NCBI GenBank assembly: GCA_018402255.1
Contig: JAGYIS010000008.1
Span: 124,001-188,000 of the forward strand
Length of the DNA: 64,000 nt
Direction: 5' to 3'
Source of the DNA: Marinobacter sp.
Lineage (GTDB): Bacteria; Pseudomonadota; Gammaproteobacteria; Pseudomonadales; Oleiphilaceae
A model generated the notes under the pieces. That model ran no database searches. It worked only from the letters and a program-made list of their open reading frames with translations, and was not told where the DNA came from. Of this stretch, positions 47,469 through 55,980 are shown one piece after another. Position 1 is the stretch's first letter, and each line of letters starts with the position of its first letter. The translations under genes and the position numbers were made by a program.

Positions 47469-48629
47469 ATGGCCATCAAAAAAATGACTGACCTGAACCT
47501 CGCCGGCAAGCGGGTTCTGATTCGTGAAGACCTCAACGTCCCGGTCAAAGACGGCAAGGTATCCAGCGACGCCCGCATTCGCGCCTCGCTGCCGACCATC
47601 CAGGCCGCCAAAGACGCTGGCGCCAAAGTCATGCTGATGTCCCATCTTGGTCGTCCGGAAGAAGGCGTCTATGACGACGCCTCCTCCATGAAGCCCGTAG
47701 CTGAGCACCTGAGCACCCTGCTGGGCCAGGAAGTGCGCCTGATCAAAGACTACCTGAACGGCGTTGAAGTAGCCGACGGCGAAGTGGTGCTGTTCGAAAA
47801 CGTTCGCTTCAACAAGGGCGAAAAGAAAGACAACGAAGACCTGGCCAAGCAATACGCGGCCCTGTGCGATGTCTTCGTGATGGACGCCTTCGGCACCGCC
47901 CACCGCGCTCAGGCATCTACCCACGGCGTAGCGAAATTCGCCCCCGAAGCCTGCGCTGGCCCGCTGCTGGCAGCAGAACTCGACGCCCTCGGTAAAGCCC
48001 TCGACAACCCGGCCAAACCGGTCGTGGCCATCGTTGGCGGCTCCAAAGTCTCCACCAAACTGGACGTGCTCAACGCCCTGGAACACGTGTGTGACCAGAT
48101 CATCGTCGGCGGCGGCATCGCCAACACCTTCCTGGCCGCTGCTGGCCATCCGGTCGGCAAATCCCTGTGCGAACACGACCTGATCGACACCGCCAAGGAA
48201 ATCGCCAGCCGAGTGGAAATCCCGCTGCCGGTTGACGTAGTGGTTGCCAGCGAATTCGCCGAAACCGCCACCGCCACGGTGAAAAACATCTCCGACGTCA
48301 GCGCCGGCGACATGATCCTCGACGTAGGCCCGGAAACCGCCGGCCAGTTCGCGAGCCTGCTCAAGAACGCCAAAACCATCCTGTGGAACGGTCCGGTCGG
48401 CGTATTCGAATTCGACCAGTTCGGCAACGGCACCAAAGCCTTGGCCGAAGCCATCGCCGAAAGCGACGCCTTCTCCCTGGCCGGTGGCGGCGACACCGTC
48501 GCAGCCGTTGACAAATACGGCATAGCTGACAAGATCTCCTACATCTCCACCGGCGGCGGCGCGTTCCTCGAATTCGTGGAAGGCAAAACCCTGCCGGCAG
48601 TAGCCGTACTGGAAGAGCGTGGCGCTTAA
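47469..48629 (+). CDS. pgk: Phosphoglycerate kinase
   Basis: 386 residues, standard for bacterial Pgk. Motifs: [57 protein letters not shown] [26 protein letters not shown], and the nucleotide site GGGDTVAAV. It makes ATP from 1,3-bisphosphoglycerate in glycolysis or runs in reverse in gluconeogenesis. 45 bp separate it from epd. Confidence 0.97.
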   Translation: MAIKKMTDLNLAGKRVLIREDLNVPVKDGKVSSDARIRASLPTIQAAKDAGAKVMLMSHLGRPEEGVYDDASSMKPVAEHLSTLLGQEVRLIKDYLNGVEVADGEVVLFENVRFNKGEKKDNEDLAKQYAALCDVFVMDAFGTAHRAQASTHGVAKFAPEACAGPLLAAELDALGKALDNPAKPVVAIVGGSKVSTKLDVLNALEHVCDQIIVGGGIANTFLAAAGHPVGKSLCEHDLIDTAKEIASRVEIPLPVDVVVASEFAETATATVKNISDVSAGDMILDVGPETAGQFASLLKNAKTILWNGPVGVFEFDQFGNGTKALAEAIAESDAFSLAGGGDTVAAVDKYGIADKISYISTGGGAFLEFVEGKTLPAVAVLEERGA

Positions 48630-48656
48630 GGGACCACGCATAAGCTAGATTCGCGA

Positions 48657-48764
48657 GGCTGGTGGCGGGTTGGTCTGCCGAGACTGTGCGCAGCATGGAT
48701 GCTGCGCTCAAGCCTACATGGACGTATTCACGGCGTGTCTCGGGAGGCCAACCCGCCGCCAGCC
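48657..48764. repeat. Long palindromic element B (imperfect 28-bp arms)
   Basis: Arms 48657-48684 and 48737-48764 pair over 28 bp with three mismatches. The 52-nt interior contains a second perfect hairpin (GCGCAGC-ATGGAT-GCTGCGC) and the conserved TACATGGACGTATTCACGGCGT. It is the same family as the element at 17928-18036 in opposite orientation, with different but still complementary arms. It separates pgk from fba. Confidence 0.85.
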
Positions 48765-48832
48765 GAAGCAGACTCCAAAGTCTGAAAACGAACAGAATTC
48801 AAACCTCAAAAAGTCAACGAAGGAGACAACCC

Positions 48833-49897
48833 ATGGCCCTGATTTCGCTGCGGCAACTTCTGGACCACGCCGCCGAGCATGGTTACGGTGTGCCAGCCTT
48901 TAACGTAAACAACCTCGAACAAATGCGCGCCATCATGGAAGCCGCCGACAAAACCGACTCCCCGGTGATTGTTCAGGCCTCCGCCGGTGCCCGCAAATAC
49001 GCCGGTGCCCCCTTCCTGCGCCACCTGATCCTGGCCGCCATCGAAGAATGGCCGCACATCCCGGTCGTTATGCATCAGGACCACGGCACCAGCCCGTCCG
49101 TATGCCAGCGCTCCATCCAGCTCGGCTTCAGCTCCGTCATGATGGACGGCTCCCTGGGTGAAGATGGCAAAACCCCGATGGACTACGACTACAACGTAGA
49201 CGTCACCCGCCGCACCGTCGAAATGGCCCACGCTTGTGGTGTTTCCGTAGAAGGCGAACTGGGCTGCCTGGGCTCCCTCGAAACCGGCCAGGCCGGTGAA
49301 GAAGACGGCATCGGCGCAGAAGGCATTCTGGACCACAGCCAGATGCTGACCGATCCCGAAGAAGCCGCCGACTTCGTCAAGAAAACCCACGTTGATGCCC
49401 TGGCCATCGCCATCGGCACCAGCCACGGCGCCTACAAGTTTACCCGTCCACCGACCGGTGACATCCTGGCCATCGAGCAAATCAAAGCCATCCACAAGCG
49501 CATTCCAGATACTCACCTGGTCATGCACGGCTCCAGCTCTGTACCCCAGGAATGGCTGAAGGTCATCAACGAATTCGGTGGTGAAATCCCGGAAACCTAC
49601 GGTGTGCCGGTGGAAGAAATCGTCGAAGGCATCAAGCACGGCGTACGCAAGGTCAACATCGACACCGACCTGCGCCTCGCCAGCACCGGCGCGGTCCGTC
49701 GTTTCCTGGCCGAAAACCCGGCCGAGTTCGACCCGCGTAAATTCCTCAAGGCCACCATGGTCGCGATGACCGATATCTGCATCGCCCGCTACGAAGCCTT
49801 CGGCTGCGCCGGCCAGGCCAGCAAGATCAAGCCGCTGAACCTCGAGCAGATGTTCGAGCGTTATGAGGCTGGGGAGTTGGACCCCAAGGTTAAGTAA
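48833..49897 (+). CDS. fba: Class II fructose-bisphosphate aldolase, Calvin-cycle subtype
   Basis: 354 residues from ATG 48833 (AAGGAG upstream); the open frame reaching 48662 is repeat DNA. Zinc aldolase cleaving fructose 1,6-bisphosphate. Motifs: [46 protein letters not shown] with the first zinc histidine, [22 protein letters not shown] and [13 protein letters not shown]. The start resembles the Calvin-cycle subtype often found with pgk. Last gene of the cluster, followed by a strong terminator. Confidence 0.95.
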   Translation: MALISLRQLLDHAAEHGYGVPAFNVNNLEQMRAIMEAADKTDSPVIVQASAGARKYAGAPFLRHLILAAIEEWPHIPVVMHQDHGTSPSVCQRSIQLGFSSVMMDGSLGEDGKTPMDYDYNVDVTRRTVEMAHACGVSVEGELGCLGSLETGQAGEEDGIGAEGILDHSQMLTDPEEAADFVKKTHVDALAIAIGTSHGAYKFTRPPTGDILAIEQIKAIHKRIPDTHLVMHGSSSVPQEWLKVINEFGGEIPETYGVPVEEIVEGIKHGVRKVNIDTDLRLASTGAVRRFLAENPAEFDPRKFLKATMVAMTDICIARYEAFGCAGQASKIKPLNLEQMFERYEAGELDPKVK

Positions 49898-49905
49898 GCT
49901 GCCCC

Positions 49906-49935
49906 AAAAAGCCCCCGCGAGTCGGGGGCTTTTTT
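49906..49935 (+). terminator. Rho-independent terminator after fba
   Basis: Stem AGCCCCCG / CGGGGGCT with a CGAGT loop, followed by a run of T. The stem is preceded by A residues, so it could act in both directions. It closes the tktA-epd-pgk-fba cluster. Confidence 0.92.
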
Positions 49936-49985
49936 ATTGTTTATCCCCAGGGAATTCCTTTTCACAAAAGCATCTGCAATACCAG

Positions 49986-50029
49986 CTATATTTGTCAGGA
50001 AAGTAATATCATTTTCCGGACAAATATAG
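49986..50029. promoter_or_regulatory. Operator-like inverted repeat before the AbiE remnant
   Basis: Arms 49986-50002 (CTATATTTGTCAGGAAA) and 50013-50029 (TTTCCGGACAAATATAG) are complementary over 17 bp with one mismatch, 10 bp apart. The position just upstream of an AbiEi-like start fits the autoregulatory site of AbiE-type systems, where the antitoxin represses its operon through inverted repeats. Confidence 0.6.
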
Positions 50030-50042
50030 TGCCATTACGTTA

Positions 50043-50336
50043 ATGAAAAGCATGGAAAATAAGACAGTTAGGAGGGTTTATGGGATGGGTAGGTGTTGGT
50101 CTTTTTCAAGGAAAAGATTTCAGCCTTTTGGGAAGTGCCGATTCCATTGATAAAGCTCTTTCTCGTCTTGCCGTGAAAGGTACGACTCGCAGGCTCACTC
50201 GCGGGTTGTATGATTTTCCTCGTTACAGTAAATGGCTCAAGTCAGATCTGGGACCTGACATGGGTCAGGTGCCCACGCGTTGGCCCGGAAGTTTGGCCGG
50301 ACGATTCAGGTAACAGGTCATGAGACGCTGAATTGA
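50043..50336 (+). pseudogene. Decayed AbiEi/DUF6088-type antitoxin
   Basis: Three frame segments together read as one short protein: MKSMENKTVRRVYGMG..WSFSRK (from 50043), then DFSLLGSADSIDKALSRLAVKG and RRLTRGLYDFPRYSKWL in the next frame (50080-50270), then HALARKFGRTIQVTGHE back in the first frame, ending TGA 50334-50336. This fits an extra base near 50111 and a missing base near 50270. The wording is typical for DUF6088/AbiEi winged-helix antitoxins. The C-terminal part is lost. Inference from recognised motif wording, not from a search. Confidence 0.72.
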
Positions 50337-50337
50337 A

Positions 50338-50457
50338 AGGTTTTCTGAAGATATTGACCTAATTCTGGACTGGACCGGGCTTAGCGAGGAAGCGCCAGGG
50401 GGCGAGAGGAGTAAAGCTCAGCAACGGAAGTCATTCTTGAGCAGGGTGATGCTATCT
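50338..50457 (+). pseudogene. Fragment of AbiEii-type nucleotidyltransferase toxin
   Basis: Directly after the antitoxin remnant, one frame reads RFSEDIDLILDWTGLSEEAP, then GERSKAQQRKSFLSRV. FSEDIDL is the signature of AbiEii-type nucleotidyltransferases (the catalytic metal-binding DxD). The toxin N terminus and the antitoxin C terminus are missing, consistent with one internal deletion, and the remainder of the toxin is not recognised. The frame stays open to 50568 without further recognisable sequence. Confidence 0.65.
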
Positions 50458-50560
50458 TATACCGATTTCTGCATGGCATACGGTGGAAAGTCTAGGTGTT
50501 TCGATCAGTGTGACCTTCACAGATTTCAATACGGTCAATCAATTTCATGGAGTGTCCTCG

Positions 50561-50641
50561 ATGAGTAGTGCTCGTGAAAGTTTTTCACCTTTTAAGGCAA
50601 TTAAATTGACTAGCACAAAGCATGCAGGTGGGAGAACGTAA
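50561..50641 (+). CDS. Very small ORF, uncertain
   Basis: 26 codons from ATG 50561, with GGAG eight bases upstream, ending 2 bp before the TTG start of the next gene. The peptide (MSSARESFSPFKAIKLTSTK...) matches nothing I recognise. It may be a leader peptide, a tail of a lost gene or chance. Confidence 0.25.
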   Translation: MSSARESFSPFKAIKLTSTKHAGGRT

Positions 50642-50643
50642 TC

Positions 50644-51435
50644 TTGCCCATATACAAATTATGCGTATCGGCGGGCTTGCTATGCCTATTGATCAGCTCT
50701 TCCGCAGTAGGTCAGCCCGATCCAAATAAATTCAAAAACCTAGAAGTTGGCCCTTCATACGAAGAGGCGCTTGAAGAAATCGAAAAAAAATATCCAGCTT
50801 CAAGGCATTCAAATACAAGGACTATCGTCATTTATTACTGTTGGCCGGATTCAAAAGGAAGTTTTCATCCGTTGAGTCATTCAGCATGTTCAGGGATGGT
50901 TCGATCCGATGCCGATGCCGATGCCGATGCCGATGCAGTAAAGGCAACATATAGTTATTTTCCTAGGGGCAAGGAGAATGTCGCCGAGACGCATCCCAGT
51001 TTTCTGGAAGGCCTGTTGAGCTTGGACTTACCTCAGGATTTCAATCTGGCCGTTTCAGGGAAAACGCCTTATGAGATTGCCTATGAAAATTATAATAGTA
51101 ATGTGGTGGATAGACGCATAAAACTAAAGCCTGTTGACGATCACAGGTTTCAAGGGTTGCAATTATATCTGCGTGAATCGGACTTCAGTAAATTGTCAAA
51201 TGAACGAGAAAGGGTGCTCTCGAAAATACGCACCTATTGGGTATCTATAAATGATTATGAAACTTGGGTGGGTAATCCTTTTTTGGTTTCATGCAACCCC
51301 ACAACCCAATGCCGTACTCAGCTCGATCTTGGAAATGGGTGGGTTTTAGGAGTGCGGTTTCCAGAGAGAATACTGGAGAATTGGGAAGAATTTTTAAAAA
51401 ACCTAGAAATATCTGAATGCCACATATGGAGATAG
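50644..51435 (+). CDS. Orphan exported protein with DA tandem repeat
   Basis: 263 residues starting at TTG 50644, chosen because GGGAGA sits at the right distance; no in-frame ATG lies near. A signal peptide (about 1-23, CVSAGLLCLLISSSAVGQ) points to the periplasm. Mature part: YEEALEEIEKKYPASRHS, paired cysteines, an (Asp-Ala)5 run near residues 89-98, and aromatic-rich YWVSINDYETWVG and NWEEFLKNLEISECHIWR at the end. Lower GC than its neighbours suggests transfer. I recognise no family. Placement in a decayed accessory patch is compatible with an immunity or effector-associated role, but that is a guess. Confidence 0.65.
   Translation: MPIYKLCVSAGLLCLLISSSAVGQPDPNKFKNLEVGPSYEEALEEIEKKYPASRHSNTRTIVIYYCWPDSKGSFHPLSHSACSGMVRSDADADADADAVKATYSYFPRGKENVAETHPSFLEGLLSLDLPQDFNLAVSGKTPYEIAYENYNSNVVDRRIKLKPVDDHRFQGLQLYLRESDFSKLSNERERVLSKIRTYWVSINDYETWVGNPFLVSCNPTTQCRTQLDLGNGWVLGVRFPERILENWEEFLKNLEISECHIWR
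50908..50937 (+). repeat. Hexanucleotide tandem repeat (GATGCC)n
   Basis: Four GATGCC units plus GATGCA, encoding five Asp-Ala pairs inside the exported protein. In-frame copy-number change would alter the run length without breaking the frame. Confidence 0.9.
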
Positions 51436-51439
51436 CGGT

Positions 51440-51574
51440 ATGGCCTTTAAGTTTAGTGAAGATGCGTATATTGAATTCGAAGCCATATTTGAGCAGGCTC
51501 TTGAAAAGGATGAGGTAGTTGCTGCTGATTTGGTCGTTGTAGATTTGCAAAGTTATGGTTTGAAGGCGCTGTAA
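51440..51574 (+). CDS. Small acidic protein, unknown
   Basis: 44 residues, MAFKFSEDAYIEFEAIFEQA then LEKDEVVAADLVVVDLQSYG, ending LKAL. ATG 51440 follows GGAG, 4 bp after the stop of the exported protein, so the two are probably cotranscribed. Mostly helical and acidic. It may be complete or a truncated end at the edge of the IS30 remnant. No family recognised. Confidence 0.5.
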   Translation: MAFKFSEDAYIEFEAIFEQALEKDEVVAADLVVVDLQSYGLKAL

Positions 51575-51749
51575 AGGTCAATAAAGGTGAAGGTGCGTTT
51601 TCAGCATTTATTAGGCGGCACGACTCGCCAGCCCATGCTTAGGCTTGGTCGTGAATTCGGATAATAACTGCAGCACTTTGGCGTAACGAGCTAGAGGCAG
51701 GAGGGCCGTTGCTGGCACCCGCACGGGCTTTGCCGACCAAAGTGAAGCA

Positions 51750-52621
51750 GTGATGAAGTCCCGACAAGTGACCCCGACACAACGAGACCAGATATGGGCC
51801 CTTCGTATGCCCGGCAAAAGCCAACGTCAGATCGCAGCAATGCTTTGCTGCCACAGCAGCACGATCAGCCGTGAACTGCGGCGTAATAGCGTTCGCGGTT
51901 ATGACCCGGAGAAGGCGCAATGTCAGGGGATGGTCCGGCGCAGAGTCGTCTTCAAGCGCCACAAGCGAGTGTCCTGGCTGACAAAATGTGTGCCCGAGCG
52001 GTTGAAGCAACACTGGAGCCCTGAACAAATCGCCGGGTTCATGGGCCGCATGAACGCGCCGATGCGGGTCAGTCACCAATGGATCTATGACTTGATCCAT
52101 CGCGATCGCCGCAAAGGCGGGAAGCTCTGGACTTACTGTCGACACCGGAACAATTGTGGTCGCAAACGCAGAGCGAAGTAAGCAGGCCTCGGCTAAATCC
52201 CGAATTGGGTCGGGATTGGTGCCGCCCTAAAGAGATTGAGCGTCGCGCCGTGCTTGGCCAATGGGAAAGTGACACGGTGCTCCAGGGCCACAAACAGTCT
52301 GGATTGGTGACCTTGGTGGGGCGTCGAAGAGGTTACTTGCTTGCTGGACAACGGAAGCGAGTTTGTGGGGCACGAGCATGTCGCCAACAAGTTGGACTTG
52401 GCCGCCTATTTTTGTGACCCATACGCTCAGGCCAGAGCGGCCCAAACGAGAATACGAACGGCTTGCGGCGACAGTATTATCCCAAAGGGACGAACTTCAT
52501 TAGGCTGGCTCAAACACACACCAACCGCGTAGTTGAGCAGTTGAATAATCGGCCCAGAAAACGCTTGGGCTACCGGACACCGGCAGAGGTGTCCTGGGGT
52601 AAATATTTTGGGGCACTATGA
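51750..52621 (+). pseudogene. IS30-family transposase, degenerate
   Basis: The first frame gives the helix-turn-helix part: LTPTQRDQIW-like TPTQRDQIWALRMPGKSQRQIA, STISRELRRN, LKQHWSPEQIAGF and VSHQWIYDLIHRD. After a frameshift near 52165 come ELGRDWCRPKEIERR and GQWESDTVLQGHKQSG with the first catalytic D. Then a deletion of about 50 codons joins directly to LLDNGSEFVGHE with the second D. A third frame gives RQYYPKGTNF, NRVVEQLNNRPRKRLGYRTP to TGA 52621. Several frame breaks and the missing segment make it inactive. No matching terminal inverted repeat pair was found. Confidence 0.85.
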
Positions 52622-52751
52622 ATGAGCGGTGCTGCGGCTGTTAGTTGAATCCACGCTTAAGGTGGGCGACTGCGTTTATGATCTTGTTCGGAAGGTTTGC
52701 TGCGCAACAACGTCCACAGATCTGGGCGTTGAAACACCTGTGTTTGACCGT

Positions 52752-53375
52752 TTAGCCGGTTTTCTTCCCCAGCCTCTCCAGCGCCATCAGCGTATCCGTG
52801 TAGTTCGCAAACCGGTTCAGATACTCCGGCGATAACCGCTGCATTTCTGCTATGGCCCGGCTCACCAGACGGTGAGCGTTCATGGGGCCGGCGTCTTTGG
52901 GGATTTGTTCGATGGCGTGGCGAATGCGGTCCTGAAGCGCCTGTGCACCATAATCCGCTTTTACCCGGGCCATGGCCTTCAAGGGTTGAAGTCTGCCGTT
53001 GCTGGCAGGGTGGTGTGCGGTACCGGAGTCTTCTGCTGCCTCACCAAACACCCGCTGTTCCAGTTCCGATCGGGGATCGGTTGCCGGTACTTCCGGTGCC
53101 TGGTTGAGCACGGCCAACAGAGCGGCCAGTGGTGAGAACTGACGAGGTTGGTCATGTTGCGTCGCTTGATTCGCCAGTTCGCATTTGGCCTGAAACTCAC
53201 TGACGGCCTGCACCAGCTTCTGCCAATGCCGGGTGTGCTGCAGACCGTTTGCCGCCAGCCGCTGCGCCAGTGCGTCCAGGTAGCGGAAGCGAACCGGATC
53301 GAGCTGGTCCGCCCCGCAACGCCGGAGTTCCTCGATAAGCGGATTCATGACGGAAGCATCAAGGACTGCAGACAT
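52752..53375 (-). CDS. DUF2894 protein, last gene of motor operon
   Basis: 207 residues of the DUF2894 family. Predicted to be mostly helical: RFRYLDALAQRLAANGL, a variable middle, then ALQDRIRHAIEQIPKDAGPMNAHRLVSRAIAEMQRLSPEYLNRFANYTDTLMALERL. No signal or membrane helix, so cytoplasmic. It overlaps the OmpA-like gene by one base. DUF3348, DUF802, OmpA and DUF2894 genes occur together in several Proteobacteria; the function of the set is not known. Confidence 0.82.
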   Translation of the reverse strand: MSAVLDASVMNPLIEELRRCGADQLDPVRFRYLDALAQRLAANGLQHTRHWQKLVQAVSEFQAKCELANQATQHDQPRQFSPLAALLAVLNQAPEVPATDPRSELEQRVFGEAAEDSGTAHHPASNGRLQPLKAMARVKADYGAQALQDRIRHAIEQIPKDAGPMNAHRLVSRAIAEMQRLSPEYLNRFANYTDTLMALERLGKKTG

Positions 53376-54028
53376 CAGTTGTCGGCCCCAGTCCCGGTGT
53401 CAGAGGCGGTGCCGGGTGCCCGCGGCACGGTGCTGATCTCCACTCTTCGGTTCTGGGCCCGGGAATCGGCATCCACATTGGGCACGGCCGGATGGTGCGG
53501 GCCAAACGCGGCGGCGAATACCCGGTCATTGGGTAAGCCCAGTTCTGTCAACGAACGAGTGACGGTGAGCGCCCGTTGAGCCGACAAGCCCCAGTTATCC
53601 TGGTAACGGTTGCCCGGGTGCATGGGCAGGTCGTCGGTGAAGCCGCTCACCATCAGCAATTCATCGTGCTGTGTCAGGTAGGTTTGCAGGGGGCGAATCA
53701 GCGATTCCAGAATTTCCTCGCCTTCGGCCTGCAACTGGTCCGAATTCAGCTCAAACAATACGTTACCGCTGATGCCGATGCGGCCATCCCGAAAAGTGAC
53801 CAGTCCCTTGGTGAGCGGGTCTTCCAGGGCCTGCTCCAGGGCTATTCTGCGCTGCTCTTCCGCCTCCCGCTTCTCGATTTCGTGGGCCAGTGACTGGCTC
53901 AGCTCCAGCTGAATACCAATCACCCACACCAGAATCAGCGCCAGAATACCCACCAGCGCCGCCATCAGGTCGGAGAATATGGCCCAGACCGGTGCCGATT
54001 GCTGTTCGCCGCCTTCCAGCTGCTCCAT
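53375..54028 (-). CDS. OmpA/MotB-like protein (ZorB-like stator subunit)
   Basis: 217 residues. A single N-terminal membrane helix (about 14-36, WAIFSDLMAALVGILALILV) has an aspartate (D20) at its start, where MotB, TolR, ExbD and ZorB carry the ion-binding Asp. After a helical linker, the C-terminal OmpA domain has NVLFELNSDQLQAEGEEIL, GFTDDLPM, WGLSAQRALTVTRSL and NRRVEISTV, giving peptidoglycan binding. With the upstream gene it would form a peptidoglycan-anchored, ion-driven motor. The genes overlap by one base. Confidence 0.87.
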   Translation of the reverse strand: MEQLEGGEQQSAPVWAIFSDLMAALVGILALILVWVIGIQLELSQSLAHEIEKREAEEQRRIALEQALEDPLTKGLVTFRDGRIGISGNVLFELNSDQLQAEGEEILESLIRPLQTYLTQHDELLMVSGFTDDLPMHPGNRYQDNWGLSAQRALTVTRSLTELGLPNDRVFAAAFGPHHPAVPNVDADSRAQNRRVEISTVPRAPGTASDTGTGADN

Positions 54029-55980
54029 CAGCCGGCCTCGCTGGGTTCGGCCCGGCGCAGTGCCGCGGCGGCATCAATCACATCTTTCTGGGCGCTGACG
54101 CTCAGGTCGATCACTTCTCTTGCCTGGGCCACGTAATAGGCCAGTTGCTCATCGTGGCGGGTGCCGGCGTTATCCAGTGCTTTCTGGATATCCGAAAGGC
54201 TGGCGATGACCTGCTGGTTGGACTGGCTGAACAGCTCAATGGCCTGCGCAAACGCATCGCTCAGGGCACCGACTTCCTGGCTGCTGCCGGTAATGTCGTC
54301 GCCCAGTTTGCCAAGCTGCTGGCTTTGTTCCTGAATCAGGGTGTTAAAGCGCTCGCTGATGCCGGTGAGGGTTTCGCCGGCGTCGCTGATCAGGGCATCT
54401 ACCGCATCCCGCTGGCTGTCGGCGGTGCTGCGCTGGCTTTCCAGCAGGCTGTCCAGTTCCTGCACCAGTCGCTGGCGTTCTTCCAGAAGCTCGTTTTCTC
54501 GCTCGCTGTTGCGGGCGATTTCGCTTTGCAGCTGGCGGATCACCTCGGCGGCTGCCTTCGGGGTTTCAGAGGCGGTTTCGATCAGGCGGGTCATGGGGCC
54601 TTCCAGCGCGGTGCCCAGCTCTGCCAGGTGTTTTGCTACCGTCGCTTCAAGGCTTTCCATCCGCGCCGCAGAGGCGTCAGTGCGCCCGGCCTCCTGCTCT
54701 CGCAGTTCGGAAAGCTGTTTGCCAATGGTCGCTACCAGTTGTCCGATGCCCGCCCTCTGGGACTCAACCAACTCTGCGCTGCTGGACTTCAGGTGTTCGG
54801 CGCTTTCCGCCAGTTGCTGTTGCTGCTCTGTCAGCCCGATCTGTTGTTGCTTGGTGATGTCTGAGGCACAGGTTTTTAGCTGTTCCAGCAGCTGATGCTG
54901 GCTTTGCTGGCTGCGCTGTTCAAGGGTCTCCAGTATTCTGGCATTTAGTTGCTGCTGTTCGTTCAGATTCTGCTGCCAGCGCTCGCCAGCCTCACTGGTG
55001 GTTTTCTGAAAGCCGGCGGTCAGCTCGGCCAGGTGCTGCCGGGCATCGTCTGACCAACTCTGCTGGAGGGTGTGGGCATCCTTCTGAAGATGCTCCATGG
55101 CCTGGGTGACAATCGGCTCCACCCTTTCTGCCGCCTGCTTTGAGCTGTCATCGAGCGCCGTTTTCAGGGATTGGGCGACGGAATCGGCCAGGGTCTGGTA
55201 ATGGCTGCCGACGGTACTGTGGAACTCCTGCTGGTTGCGGGTCAGGGATTGTTCCAGTTGCTGGCCGAGCTGCTCCATGCGTGTGGTCATGCGCTCCATG
55301 GCCGAGGCCATCTCCGGCAGGGCCCTGGCCTGGGTTTCCAGTGCCTGGAACGCCTGCTGGCGTTGATGGTCGGCAGACAGGTGATGCAGTTTTTCCCGCA
55401 GGGCGGTATCCAGTGTGCGAGATGCCTGCAACCGGTCGCGCCGGCTGAGGGTAGAAGCCAGCCCAAGCATCGCGGAAGCCGCGACACCGGCAATGGAGGT
55501 GCCAAAGGCCAGGCTCAGCCCCGCGATGGGGGCGGCCAGGGCGCTGCGGATGGCGCTGAGTTCGGTGCTGTTGTCCAGTGCAGAGGCGGCGCCGCCCAGG
55601 GTCACGATCATGCCGGCAAAGGTGCCCAGCAGGCCGAGCATCACAAGCAGGCCGGTCAGGTAGGGCGTCAGTTGCGGGCCGGGCAGGCCCGCGGCATGGC
55701 CTTCAATCCGCCGCTCAACCGGAAACTGCAGGGGCTGGGGCAGGGCGTTCAGCCAGCCAGCTACCTGTTCGTGGCTTTCCGGTAACTGGCCCACTTTTTC
55801 GGCCAGCTGCCAGGTTTGCCGGCGAAAGTTCACCAGCTCGCCAAAGCCCAGGCAATACACCACACCAATCAGGCCGGTGAACGCCAGGGCCAGCAGGTCG
55901 GAATCAATGAAACCCGCACCAATCCAGCAAACCACGGCGATGCCGATGCCGAATGCCAGGATAAAAAACAGTCTGCTCAT
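54028..55980 (-). CDS. DUF802 protein, MotA/ZorA-like with long coiled-coil tail
   Basis: 650 residues. Membrane helices at about 4-24, 27-48, 105-128 and 148-170. The third and fourth contain LTGLLVMLGLLGTFAGMIV and LSLAFGTSIAGVAASAML, the MotA/TolQ/ExbB channel pattern. Residues about 180-630 are an almost continuous helical, Gln/Glu/Ser-rich tail of the sort found in ZorA, where it reaches deep into the cytoplasm. The annotation DUF802 fits this architecture. It overlaps both neighbours by a few bases. I infer an ion-channel stator whose tail may signal to a cytoplasmic effector. Confidence 0.84.
   Translation of the reverse strand: MSRLFFILAFGIGIAVVCWIGAGFIDSDLLALAFTGLIGVVYCLGFGELVNFRRQTWQLAEKVGQLPESHEQVAGWLNALPQPLQFPVERRIEGHAAGLPGPQLTPYLTGLLVMLGLLGTFAGMIVTLGGAASALDNSTELSAIRSALAAPIAGLSLAFGTSIAGVAASAMLGLASTLSRRDRLQASRTLDTALREKLHHLSADHQRQQAFQALETQARALPEMASAMERMTTRMEQLGQQLEQSLTRNQQEFHSTVGSHYQTLADSVAQSLKTALDDSSKQAAERVEPIVTQAMEHLQKDAHTLQQSWSDDARQHLAELTAGFQKTTSEAGERWQQNLNEQQQLNARILETLEQRSQQSQHQLLEQLKTCASDITKQQQIGLTEQQQQLAESAEHLKSSSAELVESQRAGIGQLVATIGKQLSELREQEAGRTDASAARMESLEATVAKHLAELGTALEGPMTRLIETASETPKAAAEVIRQLQSEIARNSERENELLEERQRLVQELDSLLESQRSTADSQRDAVDALISDAGETLTGISERFNTLIQEQSQQLGKLGDDITGSSQEVGALSDAFAQAIELFSQSNQQVIASLSDIQKALDNAGTRHDEQLAYYVAQAREVIDLSVSAQKDVIDAAAALRRAEPSEAG

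Noticed and set aside
47454..48641. 395-codon open frame on the minus strand opposite pgk
   Set aside because: Mirror of the pgk coding sequence, with no independent start signal or domain.
50908..50937. CRISPR-like repeat
   Set aside because: A six-base tandem repeat inside a coding frame, with no spacers.
51611..51817. Minus-strand frame ending in LQLLSEFTTKPKHGLASRAA, possibly a transposase end
   Set aside because: It looked like a C-terminal fragment of another insertion-sequence protein, but I could not name the family and it overlaps the IS30 start.
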